This document shows positions 1 to 8,978 of a DNA stretch of 64,000 nucleotides, piece after piece. Positions within the stretch are counted from its first letter, which is position 1, and each line of letters begins with the position of its first letter. Both the position numbers and the translations under genes were made by a program. The stretch comes from Hoeflea sp. IMCC20628 (GTDB taxonomy: Bacteria > Pseudomonadota > Alphaproteobacteria > Rhizobiales > Rhizobiaceae): positions 2,374,501 to 2,438,500 of the forward strand of contig NZ_CP011479.1 in assembly GCF_001011155.1 (NCBI RefSeq), written 5' to 3'. The notes below the pieces were generated by a model, which was not told where the DNA came from, made no database searches, and saw only the letters and a list, made by a program, of their open reading frames with translations.

Positions 1-60
1 CCTGACGAAGCCAAGAAGCCCAAAAAGGGCGGCTGGTGGCAGAAGCGCGGTTTCTTTTGA
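1..60 (+). CDS. rne: 3' end of a gene, probably ribonuclease E
   Basis: Only the last 19 codons and a TGA stop lie in the window. The tail is basic and ends in Gly-Gly-Trp-Trp-Gln-Lys-Arg-Gly-Phe-Phe. A Lys/Pro-rich disordered tail closing with a Trp-Trp and Arg-Gly-Phe-Phe block is what I know from the C-terminus of RNase E of Hyphomicrobiales, and rne lies next to this M48/DsbA/accBC neighbourhood in several of them. The identity therefore rests on a very short tail plus context. It is followed by a clear terminator, so it ends its transcription unit. Confidence 0.45.
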   Translation, partial: PDEAKKPKKGGWWQKRGFF

Positions 61-81
61 TCGCCTCTGAAACAGAATGAC

Positions 82-111
82 AAAAAACCGGCGGGTGACC
101 GCCGGTTTTTT
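82..111 (+). terminator. Rho-independent terminator after the rne-like gene
   Basis: A 13-base stem with a GTGA loop (AAAAAACCGGCGG / CCGCCGGTTTTTT) ends in six T on the plus strand. Because the stem begins with A6 it can also work on the minus strand, for the aminotransferase gene that converges from the right. Confidence 0.85.
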
Positions 112-206
112 ATGTCCGAAATCCTGAAGTAGATGGCTTTCCGGCCGTGGCAGCAAAGCGCTGTAAACAACTGATTATGTTGATTGCGACAGCGGCACGA
201 CGCGTC

Positions 207-1367
207 TCAGCGTTTGCCGAGCCAGTGTTCTATCCGGTCGAGCGCGGTGGTCATGTCAGCGTGACTGCCGGCATAGGAAAACCGCATGAACCGTGCACCG
301 TCTACAGGATCGAAATCCCTGCCCGGCGTTGCCGCGACATGAATGTCGGCCAGCATCTGGTGGGCAAAGGCCATGGAATCGTTGGTATGTCCCGACACAT
401 CCACCCAGGCGTAAAACGCGCCGTCCATCGGCGCTGCAAACGGCAAGGCAAGTTCCGGCAGACGCTTGGCCAGCAATGATCGGTTTATCTGGTAGCCGGC
501 GCGCACTGCTTCCATCTCGGCGATGCCAGCCAAAGCGGCCTCTGCCGCTATCTGCGACAATTCCGGCGGGCTGATATAAAGGCTTTGGGCCAGGCATTCG
601 ACCGGCCGCACCAGATCTTCGGGCAGCACCATCCAGCCGATGCGCCAGCCGGTCATGCAGAAATATTTCGAGAATGAATTGATCACCACGGCGTTATCGG
701 AGACCGACAGGGCGGTTGTCTCCTCGCCACTCCAGGTCAGGCCATGATAGATTTCATCAGAAATGAAGGCCACGCCGCGCTCGGCGCACCAGGCATCGAG
801 ATCTGTGATGGCCTGTCTTGAATGCACCGCGCCGGTGGGATTGGCCGGGCTGGCAATCAGCACGCCTGCTACCCGGGCGCCGGCTTCGCGTTCGGCGGCC
901 TCGATGGCTGCGGGCGTCAGCGCGTGTCCGGTGTCCGCCCCGACCGCGATCTCGACAACCTTGAGACCCAAGGCGGACAGGATGTTGCGGTAGGCAGGGT
1001 AACCGGGCCGCGTGATGACCACCAGATCGCCGGGATTGAAGAGCTGCAGGAAAGCCAGATTGAACGCCGCCGAGGAACCGGTTGTCACGGCGACGCGGCG
1101 CGGATCAAGCTCAATGCCATATTGGCTCTGGTAACGGGTGGCGATCGCCTGACGCAAGCTCTTGAGGCCAAGCGCATCGGTGTATCCCAAACGCCCGGCT
1201 TCGAGCGCACGAGCGGCGGCAGTCAGCGCAAGTTGAGGCGCGGGATGCGCCGGCTGGCCCACCGCCATGGAAATGACGTCATTGCCTAAGCTTTTGAGCC
1301 GCGTTGCTTCGGCCAGAACGTCCATGGCGTGAAACGGCTCGACCGACGGTTTACGCTGAATTGTCAA
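207..1367 (-). CDS. PLP-dependent class I/II aminotransferase
   Basis: A fold-type I aminotransferase of the AspAT/AlaAT-like family, cytoplasmic, transferring an amino group between an amino acid and a 2-oxo acid. The substrate cannot be read from sequence. Visible marks are the N-terminal Val-Glu-Pro-Phe-His-Ala-Met start of this subgroup, the Pro-Ala-Asn-Pro-Thr-Gly loop, Ser-Asp-Glu-Ile-Tyr, and the cofactor lysine in Ser-Phe-Ser-Lys-Tyr-Phe followed by Gly-Trp-Arg-Ile-Gly-Trp. I chose the TTG at 1367 because AGGGAG lies 7 bases upstream; an earlier in-frame TTG at 1391 would add eight residues but has no ribosome site. Length about 386 residues is normal. It stands alone, convergent with the rne-like gene. 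Confidence 0.88.
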   Translation of the reverse strand: MTIQRKPSVEPFHAMDVLAEATRLKSLGNDVISMAVGQPAHPAPQLALTAAARALEAGRLGYTDALGLKSLRQAIATRYQSQYGIELDPRRVAVTTGSSAAFNLAFLQLFNPGDLVVITRPGYPAYRNILSALGLKVVEIAVGADTGHALTPAAIEAAEREAGARVAGVLIASPANPTGAVHSRQAITDLDAWCAERGVAFISDEIYHGLTWSGEETTALSVSDNAVVINSFSKYFCMTGWRIGWMVLPEDLVRPVECLAQSLYISPPELSQIAAEAALAGIAEMEAVRAGYQINRSLLAKRLPELALPFAAPMDGAFYAWVDVSGHTNDSMAFAHQMLADIHVAATPGRDFDPVDGARFMRFSYAGSHADMTTALDRIEHWLGKR

Positions 1368-1601
1368 AACCAAACTCCCTGATTGAACCAAGCGGCGCTA
1401 GGCCACAAGACTGGCCGCAATACTACGGCTAGCCTGCTGCAACACCTTCAAAATCTACTGATCGCATCGGATGCGAACGATGTCAGCGGCGCATGGCCGC
1501 ACAAATGCCCGATTGTCGTGGCCTTCACAAGAGCGAGAGCCTAGTGTCTTGTCTGGCTCATACGATTGATTTTCCAGACTTAGCCACTACCTTTCATATC
1601 A

Positions 1602-3002
1602 ATGACGAGGACATCAGCAGACATGGTGAAAATCCGAGCTACACCAAAAGGGATAGTCCGCCGGACCATTGGCACGTTGACGGCCGCACTGCTTTGTTGC
1701 GCGCAGGTCTTGCCAGCCAGTGCCCAGAGCAATGTCGCAGTTGTGCGCGACGCGGAAATCGAGACCCTGCTCAAGGACTACGCCACACCGGTGCTCAATG
1801 CCGCAGGTCTGAATGCAAGCCGGGTCGAGATTGTTCTGGTCAATGATCCGGGTTTCAACGCGTTCGTTGATGGCCAACGCATCTTCGTCAACACCGGCGC
1901 TCTCACCGCAGCAGCCGTACCCAACGAGATCATCGGAGTCATCGCACATGAGGCCGGCCATCTGGAAGGCGGTCATCAACAAAGGCTGCGCGAGCAGATT
2001 GCCACGGCCCGCACTCTGGCTATTGTCGGCAGCCTGCTCGGTGCCGGCGCCATCGCCGCTGGCAGCATCGCAGGAAGTTCCGGAGGCGCGCAGGCCGGTG
2101 GCGCGTTGATTACTGCCGCACCGGGACTGGCGCAGCGAAACCTGTTGAGCTACCGGCGTTCTGAGGAAATGAATGCCGACCAGGCGGCCGCGCGCTACCT
2201 CGACGCCACCAAGCAATCCATCCGCGGCATGCTGACAACCTTCGAACGCTTTTCCCAAAGCCTGTCGCTGTCGGGCATCCAGGTGGACCAGTACCAGATC
2301 AGCCATCCGCTGCCGCGTGAACGCATCGCGTTGCTGGAGGAACTTGCGCGCAAGAGCAAATATTTTGACGCGCAGGATCCGAAAAGACTGAATGAACGGC
2401 ACCAGTTGATGCGGGCCAAGATTGCCGCCTATTCGGGTGGAGCCGCTGCCGTTGCCCGATTGTTTTCCAAGGACCGGGGTTCTCTGGCCGCGCGCTATGG
2501 CGACGCAATCGCCACCGACCTTTCCGGCAATTCAGCGGCGTCGCTGAAAAAACTGGATGCCTTGATCAAGGAACAACCCAAGAATCCGTATTTTCATGAG
2601 TTCCGCGGCGAAGTCCTGATCAAGCTGCGAAAAAGCGACGAAGCGATCGATGCGTTCGCCAAGGCAGCCAAGCTCGATGCTGCCCGATCGCCGTTGATCC
2701 GGGCGCGGCTGGGATTTGCGCTCGTGGCTTCAGGCAAGCCGGCCAATATGGGCCGCGCCATTGAAGAATTGCGCGCATCGCTGCAGGGTGAACCTGAAAA
2801 CTATGATGCCTACAGGCATCTCTCCCAAGCCTATGGCCAGACAGGCGATATCGCGAACGCCGAACTGATAATGGCGGAGGGCAATTTTCGCGCCGGCAAT
2901 TTGAGAGAAGCCAAGGTATTCGCAGCCCGCGCCTTGCAGAAGCTGCCAAAAGGTTCGACCAGCGCGCGCCGGGCCAACGACATCTTAACCATCGGGAAAT
3001 AG
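1602..3002 (+). CDS. Periplasmic M48 family metalloprotease with TPR-like C-terminus (BepA/YfgC type)
   Basis: A zinc metalloprotease probably exported to the periplasm, like BepA/YfgC, which helps outer-membrane protein assembly and quality control. Counting from the second in-frame ATG at 1623, residues 1-36 form a signal peptide (basic start, hydrophobic core, Ala-Ser-Ala-Gln). His109-Glu110-x-x-His113 followed by Gly-Gly-His-Gln-Gln is the zinc site, and the Glu-Glu-Met-x-Ala-Asp segment near 181-186 supplies the third ligand. The C-terminal 200 residues look like helical TPR-type repeats. The ATG at 1623 gives the better signal peptide; the one at 1602 lacks an upstream ribosome site. 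A DsbA-family gene follows after 55 bases, consistent with a shared envelope-folding job. Confidence 0.87.
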   Translation: MTRTSADMVKIRATPKGIVRRTIGTLTAALLCCAQVLPASAQSNVAVVRDAEIETLLKDYATPVLNAAGLNASRVEIVLVNDPGFNAFVDGQRIFVNTGALTAAAVPNEIIGVIAHEAGHLEGGHQQRLREQIATARTLAIVGSLLGAGAIAAGSIAGSSGGAQAGGALITAAPGLAQRNLLSYRRSEEMNADQAAARYLDATKQSIRGMLTTFERFSQSLSLSGIQVDQYQISHPLPRERIALLEELARKSKYFDAQDPKRLNERHQLMRAKIAAYSGGAAAVARLFSKDRGSLAARYGDAIATDLSGNSAASLKKLDALIKEQPKNPYFHEFRGEVLIKLRKSDEAIDAFAKAAKLDAARSPLIRARLGFALVASGKPANMGRAIEELRASLQGEPENYDAYRHLSQAYGQTGDIANAELIMAEGNFRAGNLREAKVFAARALQKLPKGSTSARRANDILTIGK

Positions 3003-3057
3003 AACATCCTGCAGAGCAAAACCCGCCCGCCAAGGGCAGGCAAGAGGAGCAACCGAC

Positions 3058-3822
3058 ATGACATTTCATCCCCGCAAAGGCCTGCTGGCCGCCCTTCTCA
3101 TCGGCATGTCAACGGCATTGCCGCTGCCTGCTGCTGCCCTTGACGACAGCCAGAAAAAGGAATTTGGCGCTTTCATCCACGAGTATTTGCTAGCCAACCC
3201 GGAAATCATCGAAGAGATGAGCCAGGCGCTGGAAATCAAGAAGGAAGCTGAAAGCCGGGTCATGGCCCAGGCCGCGATCAGCAGCAACGAGGACGCAATT
3301 TTCCGCGCGCCGGAAGACATCGTACTGGGCAACCCCGATGGCGACGTTACCGTGGTCGAGTTCTACGATTACAATTGCAGTTTTTGCAAACGCGCCATGA
3401 ACGACATGGTGGGTCTCCTGGAAAAGGACCCGAATGTCCGTTTCGTGCTGAAAGAATTTCCGATCCTGGGCCCGGATTCGCTCGCCGCGCACCGGGTCGC
3501 CATGTCGTTTCGCAAGCTCGCACCGGAGCATTATCGTGACTTCCACGTCGCGCTGCTGGGTGGTGATGTCCGCGCCACCGAAGCACATGCCATTGAAGTC
3601 GCCACCGGGTTCGGCGTTGACGCAGCGGCTTTGAAAGCCGGTATGGACGATCCGGCAATTGATCAGTCAATCAAGCAAACCTATGAACTCGCCAACGCTC
3701 TTGGCATTTCAGGTACGCCTTCATTCATCATCGGCGACGAAGCCGTTTTTGGCGCCGTTGGCGAGGAAACGCTGCAAGCCAAGATCACCAATATGCGCCA
3801 GTGTGAAAGCACGGTTTGCTAG
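3058..3822 (+). CDS. DsbA family thiol:disulfide interchange protein
   Basis: A periplasmic thioredoxin-fold oxidoreductase of the Com1/BdbD-like DsbA group. Residues 1-28 are a signal peptide ending in Pro-Ala-Ala-Ala. The active site is Cys107-Ser-Phe-Cys110 after Tyr-Asp-Tyr-Asn, and the cis-proline loop is Ser-Gly-Thr-Pro-Ser-Phe. An N-terminal helical region (about 30-75) typical of this group precedes the fold. Two further cysteines sit in the last ten residues, which could make a second disulfide. AGGAG lies just ahead of the ATG. It is probably co-transcribed with the M48 protease upstream. Substrates are not known. Confidence 0.9.
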   Translation: MTFHPRKGLLAALLIGMSTALPLPAAALDDSQKKEFGAFIHEYLLANPEIIEEMSQALEIKKEAESRVMAQAAISSNEDAIFRAPEDIVLGNPDGDVTVVEFYDYNCSFCKRAMNDMVGLLEKDPNVRFVLKEFPILGPDSLAAHRVAMSFRKLAPEHYRDFHVALLGGDVRATEAHAIEVATGFGVDAAALKAGMDDPAIDQSIKQTYELANALGISGTPSFIIGDEAVFGAVGEETLQAKITNMRQCESTVC

Positions 3823-4084
3823 CAGACGCGCAGACTGGTTCGAGCAGGGATCAGACCCAATCGCTTGTGGACAATCGACCAGGTCGGGAGAAAGCCGCCC
3901 ACGCCGATTGGCAAGCAGTGTATGACTGAAGGTCAAACCCTCCCGGCGCGCGGGGTTAAGGTCTATTCACAGCCCGGCGCTCACCGAAGACTTGTCAGGT
4001 GGCAGTGCGGGGCTGTAAAGGGACGGACAATTGGCGTGGCGGCTCAACGACCGCCTGCAACAACAAGACAGAGGCAATAATCCG

Positions 4085-4558
4085 ATGGCAACACGAAAAC
4101 CGTCGATTGACCAGGATCTGATCCGGGATCTCGCAAATATCCTCAACGAGACCGATCTGACCGAGATCGAGATTGAACAGGATGACCTGCGTGTCAGGGT
4201 GAGCCGTGCGGGATCGCCTCAGATGATCCATGCGCCGATCGCGCAGCAGCAAGTGCCGGCACCGGTGGCGCAGGCCCCGGCCGCACCGTCAGCGGAAACA
4301 GTTGCCGCAGCCGCTGCAAAATCCGCCAACACGGTGACCGCGCCGATGGTCGGCACTGTCTACATGTCGCCTGCGCCCGGATCGAAGGCTTTCGTGGAGA
4401 TCGGCCAGATGGTCAAGGAAGGTCAGACAATCCTGATCATCGAAGCCATGAAGACGATGAACCAGATACCCTCGCCGCGGTCCGGCAAGGTCGTCAACAT
4501 CATGGTCGCTGACGGTGACCCGGTGGAATTCGCCGAACCGATGATTGAGATCGAGTAA
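4085..4558 (+). CDS. accB: Acetyl-CoA carboxylase biotin carboxyl carrier protein
   Basis: The 157-residue carrier of acetyl-CoA carboxylase, which carries CO2 on biotin from AccC to the carboxyltransferase in the first step of fatty acid synthesis. The C-terminal half is the biotinyl domain; Glu120-Ala-Met-Lys123-Thr-Met is the biotinylation motif and Lys123 the attachment site. A Pro/Ala-rich linker (about 45-85) precedes it. I chose the ATG at 4085, ten bases after GAGG, because the next 54 upstream bases of open frame look unlike AccB. accC starts directly after the stop, so the two are one operon. In related genomes aroQ usually sits just upstream; here the 262 bases before the start hold no recognisable gene. 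Confidence 0.95.
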   Translation: MATRKPSIDQDLIRDLANILNETDLTEIEIEQDDLRVRVSRAGSPQMIHAPIAQQQVPAPVAQAPAAPSAETVAAAAAKSANTVTAPMVGTVYMSPAPGSKAFVEIGQMVKEGQTILIIEAMKTMNQIPSPRSGKVVNIMVADGDPVEFAEPMIEIE

Positions 4559-4570
4559 GTGAGTCAGGCC

Positions 4571-5920
4571 ATGTTCTCCAAGGTTCTCATTGCAAATCGT
4601 GGCGAAATCGCACTCAGGGTGTTGCGGGCCTGCAAGGAGCTCGGCATCAAGACCGTCGCGGTGCATTCAACCGCCGACCAGGACGCCATGCATGTGCGCC
4701 TGGCCGACGAGAGCGTTTGCATCGGCCCACCGCCATCACGCGACAGCTATCTCAACATTCACCAGATCGTTGCGGCCTGCGAAATCACCGGTGCCGACGC
4801 GGTGCATCCGGGCTATGGCTTTTTGTCCGAAAACGCCAAGTTCGCCGATATTCTCGATGCGCATGGCATCACCTTCATAGGCCCGACCGCAGACCATATC
4901 CGCCTCATGGGCGACAAGATCACCGCCAAGAAAACCGCTGTATCGCTAGGCATTCCTTGTGTCCCGGGCTCTGATGGCGAGGTGTTCGACGTCGAGCAGG
5001 CTATCAAGGTTGCCGAGGAAACCGGTTACCCGGTGCTGATCAAGGCAACCGCTGGCGGTGGCGGCAAGGGCATGAAAGTGGCCAACAATGCCGAAGAACT
5101 GTCGGAAGCCCTGACAACGGCGCGATCCGAAGCTCTGGCAAATTTCGGCAATGATGCCGTTTACATGGAAAAATATCTGGGCAGGCCGCGTCACATCGAG
5201 GTTCAGGTTCTTGGTGATGGCGAGGGCAATGCGGTCCATCTTGGTGAACGGGATTGTTCATTGCAACGGCGACACCAGAAGGTCTGGGAAGAGGCCAATT
5301 CACCTTCGCTGAACGAAAATCAGCGGATGGAAATTGGCGAGATCTGCGCGGTAGCAATGCGTAAGCTGAAATATCGCGGCGCCGGCACCATCGAGTTTCT
5401 CTATGAGAACGGCGAATTCTTTTTCATCGAGATGAACACCCGCTTGCAGGTGGAACACACGATCACAGAGGCGATCACCGGCATCGATCTGGTCAACGAG
5501 CAGATCCGCATCGCTTCGGGCGGCGGACTTTCGATGACCCAGGAAGACATCCGGTTTCATGGTCACGCCATCGAATGCCGTATCAACGCCGAAGATCCGA
5601 ACACGTTTGTCCCCTCACCCGGCACAATCACCCATTACCACCCGCCCGGCGGCCTTGGCGTCAGGGTCGATTCCGGCGTCTATCAGGGCTACAAGATACC
5701 GCCCTATTACGACAGCCTGATCGGCAAGCTGATCGTACACGGGCGAACCCGGGTGGAATGCATGATGCGGCTGCGACGGGCGCTCGACGAGTTCGTCGTC
5801 GATGGCATCAATACCACGATCCCGTTGTTTCGCGATCTTCTTGCCAATCCGGACATCGCAAATGGTGACTATGACATTCACTGGCTGGAAAAGTTTCTTG
5901 CGGCCAAAGCAGGAAAATAG
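4571..5920 (+). CDS. accC: Acetyl-CoA carboxylase biotin carboxylase subunit
   Basis: ATP-dependent biotin carboxylase, loading bicarbonate-derived CO2 on biotinylated AccB. The protein opens Met-Phe-Ser-Lys-Val-Leu-Ile-Ala-Asn-Arg-Gly-Glu, has the glycine-rich ATP loop Gly-Gly-Gly-Gly-Lys-Gly-Met, the HPGYGFLSEN segment, and the catalytic block Glu-Met-Asn-Thr-Arg-Leu-Gln-Val-Glu-His. At 449 residues it has the usual length when started at the ATG at 4571; a GTG at 4559 directly after the accB stop would add four residues. Coupled to accB. The carboxyltransferase genes are not in this window. Confidence 0.96.
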   Translation: MFSKVLIANRGEIALRVLRACKELGIKTVAVHSTADQDAMHVRLADESVCIGPPPSRDSYLNIHQIVAACEITGADAVHPGYGFLSENAKFADILDAHGITFIGPTADHIRLMGDKITAKKTAVSLGIPCVPGSDGEVFDVEQAIKVAEETGYPVLIKATAGGGGKGMKVANNAEELSEALTTARSEALANFGNDAVYMEKYLGRPRHIEVQVLGDGEGNAVHLGERDCSLQRRHQKVWEEANSPSLNENQRMEIGEICAVAMRKLKYRGAGTIEFLYENGEFFFIEMNTRLQVEHTITEAITGIDLVNEQIRIASGGGLSMTQEDIRFHGHAIECRINAEDPNTFVPSPGTITHYHPPGGLGVRVDSGVYQGYKIPPYYDSLIGKLIVHGRTRVECMMRLRRALDEFVVDGINTTIPLFRDLLANPDIANGDYDIHWLEKFLAAKAGK

Positions 5921-5954
5921 GCTTCTCCTGACAATCGTTCAGGGAGCCTGAGCT

Positions 5955-6575
5955 TTGCAGCGCGGCGCGCACCTCCAGATCACACCTGACCTGTTGCTGC
6001 GCGCCTATGCCTCGGGCCTGTTTCCGATGGCCGATTCGGCTGATGATCCGGAGATCTTCTGGGTCGAACCGGAAATCCGCGGCGTGGTGCCGCTCGACAA
6101 CTTCCACATTCCCAAGCGCCTGGCCCGGACTGTGCGGCAACAACCCTTCGAGATACGGGTCAACACCGCTTTTGACGAAGTAGTCGCTGCCTGTGCAGAG
6201 AGTGTTGAAAACCGGCCCTCCACCTGGATCAACGCAACGATCACGGGGCTTTACAGCAGCCTTCACCAACTGGGTCACGCCCATTCGGTCGAGGCCTGGA
6301 GTGACGGGAAACTGGTGGGTGGGCTTTACGGCGTCTCGCTGCGACGGGCATTTTTCGGCGAAAGCATGTTCAGCCGCGCTACTGACGCCTCGAAAATCTG
6401 CCTGGTGCATCTTGTCGAACGTTTGAGTGAGCGCGGATTCGTGCTTCTCGACACCCAGTTCACCACCGACCATCTCAAACGCTTCGGTGCAGTCGACATT
6501 CCGCGCCAGGACTACGCCGAACTGCTGGCGGAGGCGCTCGACGGGCCAGATCTGCCGTTTTCCGACCCACTTTGA
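5955..6575 (+). CDS. aat: Leucyl/phenylalanyl-tRNA--protein transferase
   Basis: Transfers Leu or Phe from its tRNA to N-terminal Arg or Lys of proteins, marking them for ClpAP through the N-end rule. The family hallmarks Tyr-Ala-x-Gly-x-Phe-Pro-Met, Phe-Trp-x-x-Pro, Glu-Ala-Trp, Gly-Gly-Leu-Tyr-Gly, Gly-Glu-Ser-Met-Phe and Asp-x-Gln-Phe are all present across 206 residues, the normal length. The start is a TTG at 5955, eight bases after AGGGAG; no ATG fits better. It lies 34 bases after accC and is probably in the accBC operon, the usual arrangement in Hyphomicrobiales. Confidence 0.93.
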   Translation: MQRGAHLQITPDLLLRAYASGLFPMADSADDPEIFWVEPEIRGVVPLDNFHIPKRLARTVRQQPFEIRVNTAFDEVVAACAESVENRPSTWINATITGLYSSLHQLGHAHSVEAWSDGKLVGGLYGVSLRRAFFGESMFSRATDASKICLVHLVERLSERGFVLLDTQFTTDHLKRFGAVDIPRQDYAELLAEALDGPDLPFSDPL

Positions 6576-6668
6576 TTCCCCACAGATCAACCTCGTCCGA
6601 AGCGGAACCTTAACGGACCGAGCGCGTTGGAGTTGCGAAGGGTACTTGACCTTACAGGAGATCTCCAC

Positions 6669-8864
6669 GTGACATTGACACGACTTTTGCTTGCCTCAAC
6701 CGCCATAAGCCTTGTTGGTATCGGCTTTTCCCACGCTGCACCGTACAGCCAGTCCCGCGTGCTTGACGCACCGAAATCGGCATTCAGCAGTTCTGTGACC
6801 AGAGTGCAGTTGAGCGTCGGCGACGCAGCAGCAGCTTTGACCGCAGCACAGACACGCTTGGCCGAAGCAGAAGCTTCGGGTGGCGATGTGGCAGCCGCGC
6901 AGGCGGACGTCGCTGCGGCGCAGGCCGAGCTTGGAGCAGCCAGCGCCGCCGCTGAAGCTGCCCCTCCTGCCCCGGAAGCTGAAATCCCCGTACCCGAAGC
7001 TCCCGCCGCGTCGGAAGCAGCCGAGACTGCGCCAGAAGCGGCCCCGGCTGAAGCAGCCCCCGAACCTGCAGCAGTGGCTGAACCGGCTGTCGAAGAGGCC
7101 CCCGCACCAGAGCCTGCAGAAGAAGCGCTCGCGCCCAAGGTAGAAGAACCGGCTGAAGAGCCGGCGAAGGAAGTGGCTCCCGTTGAAGCAGCACCGGAGG
7201 TGACGCCCGCCCCGGCTGCAGAGGCGGCACCTGAAGCCGCTGTCGAGGAAACCGCACCTGAAGTAGCTGCCCCAGAAGCGGAAGCCGCACCTGAAGTACA
7301 GGTCGAGGTGCCCGTGGAAGCAGTTCCCGCTGCACCTGAAGCACCGGCCGAAGCGGCTCCCGCTGCGCCAGAAGCAGTCACGCCGGCACCGGCACCGACC
7401 GAAGCAGCCCCCGAAACAGAGGCGGCGACCGAGAAGCCTGTTCCCACTCCGGAAACCAAACCTGCAGCGTCCGAGGAAGTTCCTGCACCGGATGCAGCAC
7501 CGACGCCGGCTGCAAAACCCGCAGCGTCGGAGGAAGTCCCTGCACCGGATGCAGCACCAACTCCGAAAGCAAAACCCGCCACGACTGAGGAAGGTCCTGC
7601 CCCGGAAGCAGCACCGACTCCAGCTGCAAAACCTGCAGCCCCTGCGGCGGAAACCGCACCAGCCGAAGCTGCTGAGGAATCAAAACCCGCAACACAGGGT
7701 GATGGCCAGCAGACCGACGGCGCTGCCGCGCCTGTGCCGGAAACCGACGGCGCTGCCGCGCCTGTGCCGGAAGAGGTGCTGAACCTGCCGGTGCAAGATG
7801 GCGCTCCGGTGCTCGACAGCGCCAAGGAAAAACCTGTGAAGGGCGACAAGCCGTCCACTGCGCCTGCTGCATCCAACGAGCCTGCTCCACCACCGCCTGC
7901 ATCAGACGAAGAAGCCCAGGCACCGGCACTGAGAAGCGCTCCTGCGCCGGAAGCGATGTCAGAGCGTGGCGAGCGCGTCAAAGAGCGGCCTGCGCGTGAA
8001 GCCCAGACAGATGTGACCATCATCAACCAGATCGACAACCGCACCCTTATTGAAGTCGACAACCGCACCATCATCGAGCATGACGAGCGCGACCGGCTCC
8101 GTGCGGGCAGCGAGGAAGTCTATTATGAACAGCTGCGCGGCGGACGGGTGCGTGAAGTCATTGTCCGTCCAAATGGCGTGCAACTGGTGACCATTACCAA
8201 CCGCTGGGGCGATGTGGTGCAGCGCAGCCGGGTTATGCCGGACGGACGGGAATACGTGTTGTTCTTCTCCAACGCCAATAGCGATGGTTCGCGTGAAGCC
8301 TTTGTCGATCCGGGTCGCGCGCTGCCACCGCTGCGGCTGTCTATTCCGATCAACGAATACATCCTTGATTCAACCGACGCTGAACCATCGGCCTATCTGG
8401 AGTTCCTGATGGAGCCACCGGTCGAACAGGTCGAGCGCCTGTACACGGTGGAAGAGGTAACCCGGTCTGCCCGGCTGCGTGACAAGGTTCGCCGGATCGA
8501 CCTTGATTCGCTGACCTTCGAATTTGGCAAGGCGACCATCGCCGAAGACCAGATCCAGCGGCTCTCCGATGTTGCCGACGCCATGACCGATATACTCGGA
8601 AACAACCCGGCCGAGACCTTCCTGATCGAAGGCCACACCGATGCTGTTGGCAAGGATGAAGCGAACCTGGTGCTGTCAGACCGTCGCGCAGAAACCATCG
8701 CGGTAGCACTGAGCGACGTGTTCGGAATTCCGCCGGAAAACATGGTGACGCAGGGTTATGGCGAACGCTATCTCAAAGTGAGCACCGAAGCGCCTGAACG
8801 GTTGAACCGAAGGGTTACCATTCGCCGGATCACCCCGCTGGTCACGCCTGTCGCATCACGTTGA
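6669..8864 (+). CDS. OmpA family protein with very long Ala/Pro/Glu-rich region
   Basis: A secreted or outer-membrane-linked protein of 731 residues. Residues 1-23 are a signal peptide ending Ser-His-Ala. About residues 55-435 are low complexity, dominated by Ala, Pro and Glu, with three 19-residue repeats and one exact ten-residue duplication. A short conserved middle block (Asn-Arg-Thr-Leu-Ile-Glu-Val-Asp-Asn-Arg-Thr-Ile) follows. Residues from about 610 to 725 are an OmpA C-terminal domain with Glu-Gly-His-Thr-Asp and Asn-Arg-Arg-Val, which binds peptidoglycan. The start is GTG at 6669, eight bases after AGGAG; upstream in-frame codons lack a site. The acidic-proline region may be a spacer across the periplasm. 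It lies between aat and the DUF2155 gene, a place where I do not expect it from relatives. Confidence 0.85.
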   Translation: MTLTRLLLASTAISLVGIGFSHAAPYSQSRVLDAPKSAFSSSVTRVQLSVGDAAAALTAAQTRLAEAEASGGDVAAAQADVAAAQAELGAASAAAEAAPPAPEAEIPVPEAPAASEAAETAPEAAPAEAAPEPAAVAEPAVEEAPAPEPAEEALAPKVEEPAEEPAKEVAPVEAAPEVTPAPAAEAAPEAAVEETAPEVAAPEAEAAPEVQVEVPVEAVPAAPEAPAEAAPAAPEAVTPAPAPTEAAPETEAATEKPVPTPETKPAASEEVPAPDAAPTPAAKPAASEEVPAPDAAPTPKAKPATTEEGPAPEAAPTPAAKPAAPAAETAPAEAAEESKPATQGDGQQTDGAAAPVPETDGAAAPVPEEVLNLPVQDGAPVLDSAKEKPVKGDKPSTAPAASNEPAPPPPASDEEAQAPALRSAPAPEAMSERGERVKERPAREAQTDVTIINQIDNRTLIEVDNRTIIEHDERDRLRAGSEEVYYEQLRGGRVREVIVRPNGVQLVTITNRWGDVVQRSRVMPDGREYVLFFSNANSDGSREAFVDPGRALPPLRLSIPINEYILDSTDAEPSAYLEFLMEPPVEQVERLYTVEEVTRSARLRDKVRRIDLDSLTFEFGKATIAEDQIQRLSDVADAMTDILGNNPAETFLIEGHTDAVGKDEANLVLSDRRAETIAVALSDVFGIPPENMVTQGYGERYLKVSTEAPERLNRRVTIRRITPLVTPVASR
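7458..7628 (+). repeat. Three tandem 57-bp imperfect repeats in the OmpA-family gene
   Basis: The block beginning AAACC(T/C)GC recurs at 7458, 7515 and 7572 with a 57-base period and opens a fourth partial copy at 7629. Each unit codes 19 residues of the pattern Lys-Pro-Ala-x-x-Glu-Glu-x-Pro-Ala-Pro. The period is a multiple of three, so copy changes would keep the frame. Confidence 0.85.
7713..7772 (+). repeat. Exact 30-bp tandem duplication in the OmpA-family gene
   Basis: Bases 7713-7742 and 7743-7772 are identical, coding Thr-Asp-Gly-Ala-Ala-Ala-Pro-Val-Pro-Glu twice. Identity at every third position points to a recent duplication. Confidence 0.9.
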
Positions 8865-8899
8865 TGCGGCGGCAGGTCAACTTGCCCCGACTATGAAAC

Positions 8900-8935
8900 A
8901 AAACACCGCGCGTTCGATCGAACGCGCGGTGTTTT
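8900..8935. terminator. Bidirectional terminator, 36-bp perfect palindrome
   Basis: Eighteen bases beginning AAAACACCGCGCG are followed by their exact reverse complement. It has T4 at each end in either direction and separates the converging OmpA-family and DUF2155 genes. Confidence 0.85.
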
Positions 8936-8978
8936 CAATTTGACTATGGGATTTGCCGTGGCGGCGGCCTGATCGATC

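Noticed and set aside
3823-4084. tRNA gene suggested by GGTTCGAGC near 3838
   Set aside because: No acceptor stem or D-arm can be folded around it.
6587-8074. 495-codon minus-strand open frame of Ser/Ala/Gly-rich sequence
   Set aside because: It is the reverse of the OmpA-family repeat region; GC-rich low-complexity coding DNA keeps the other strand open. No start site or family.
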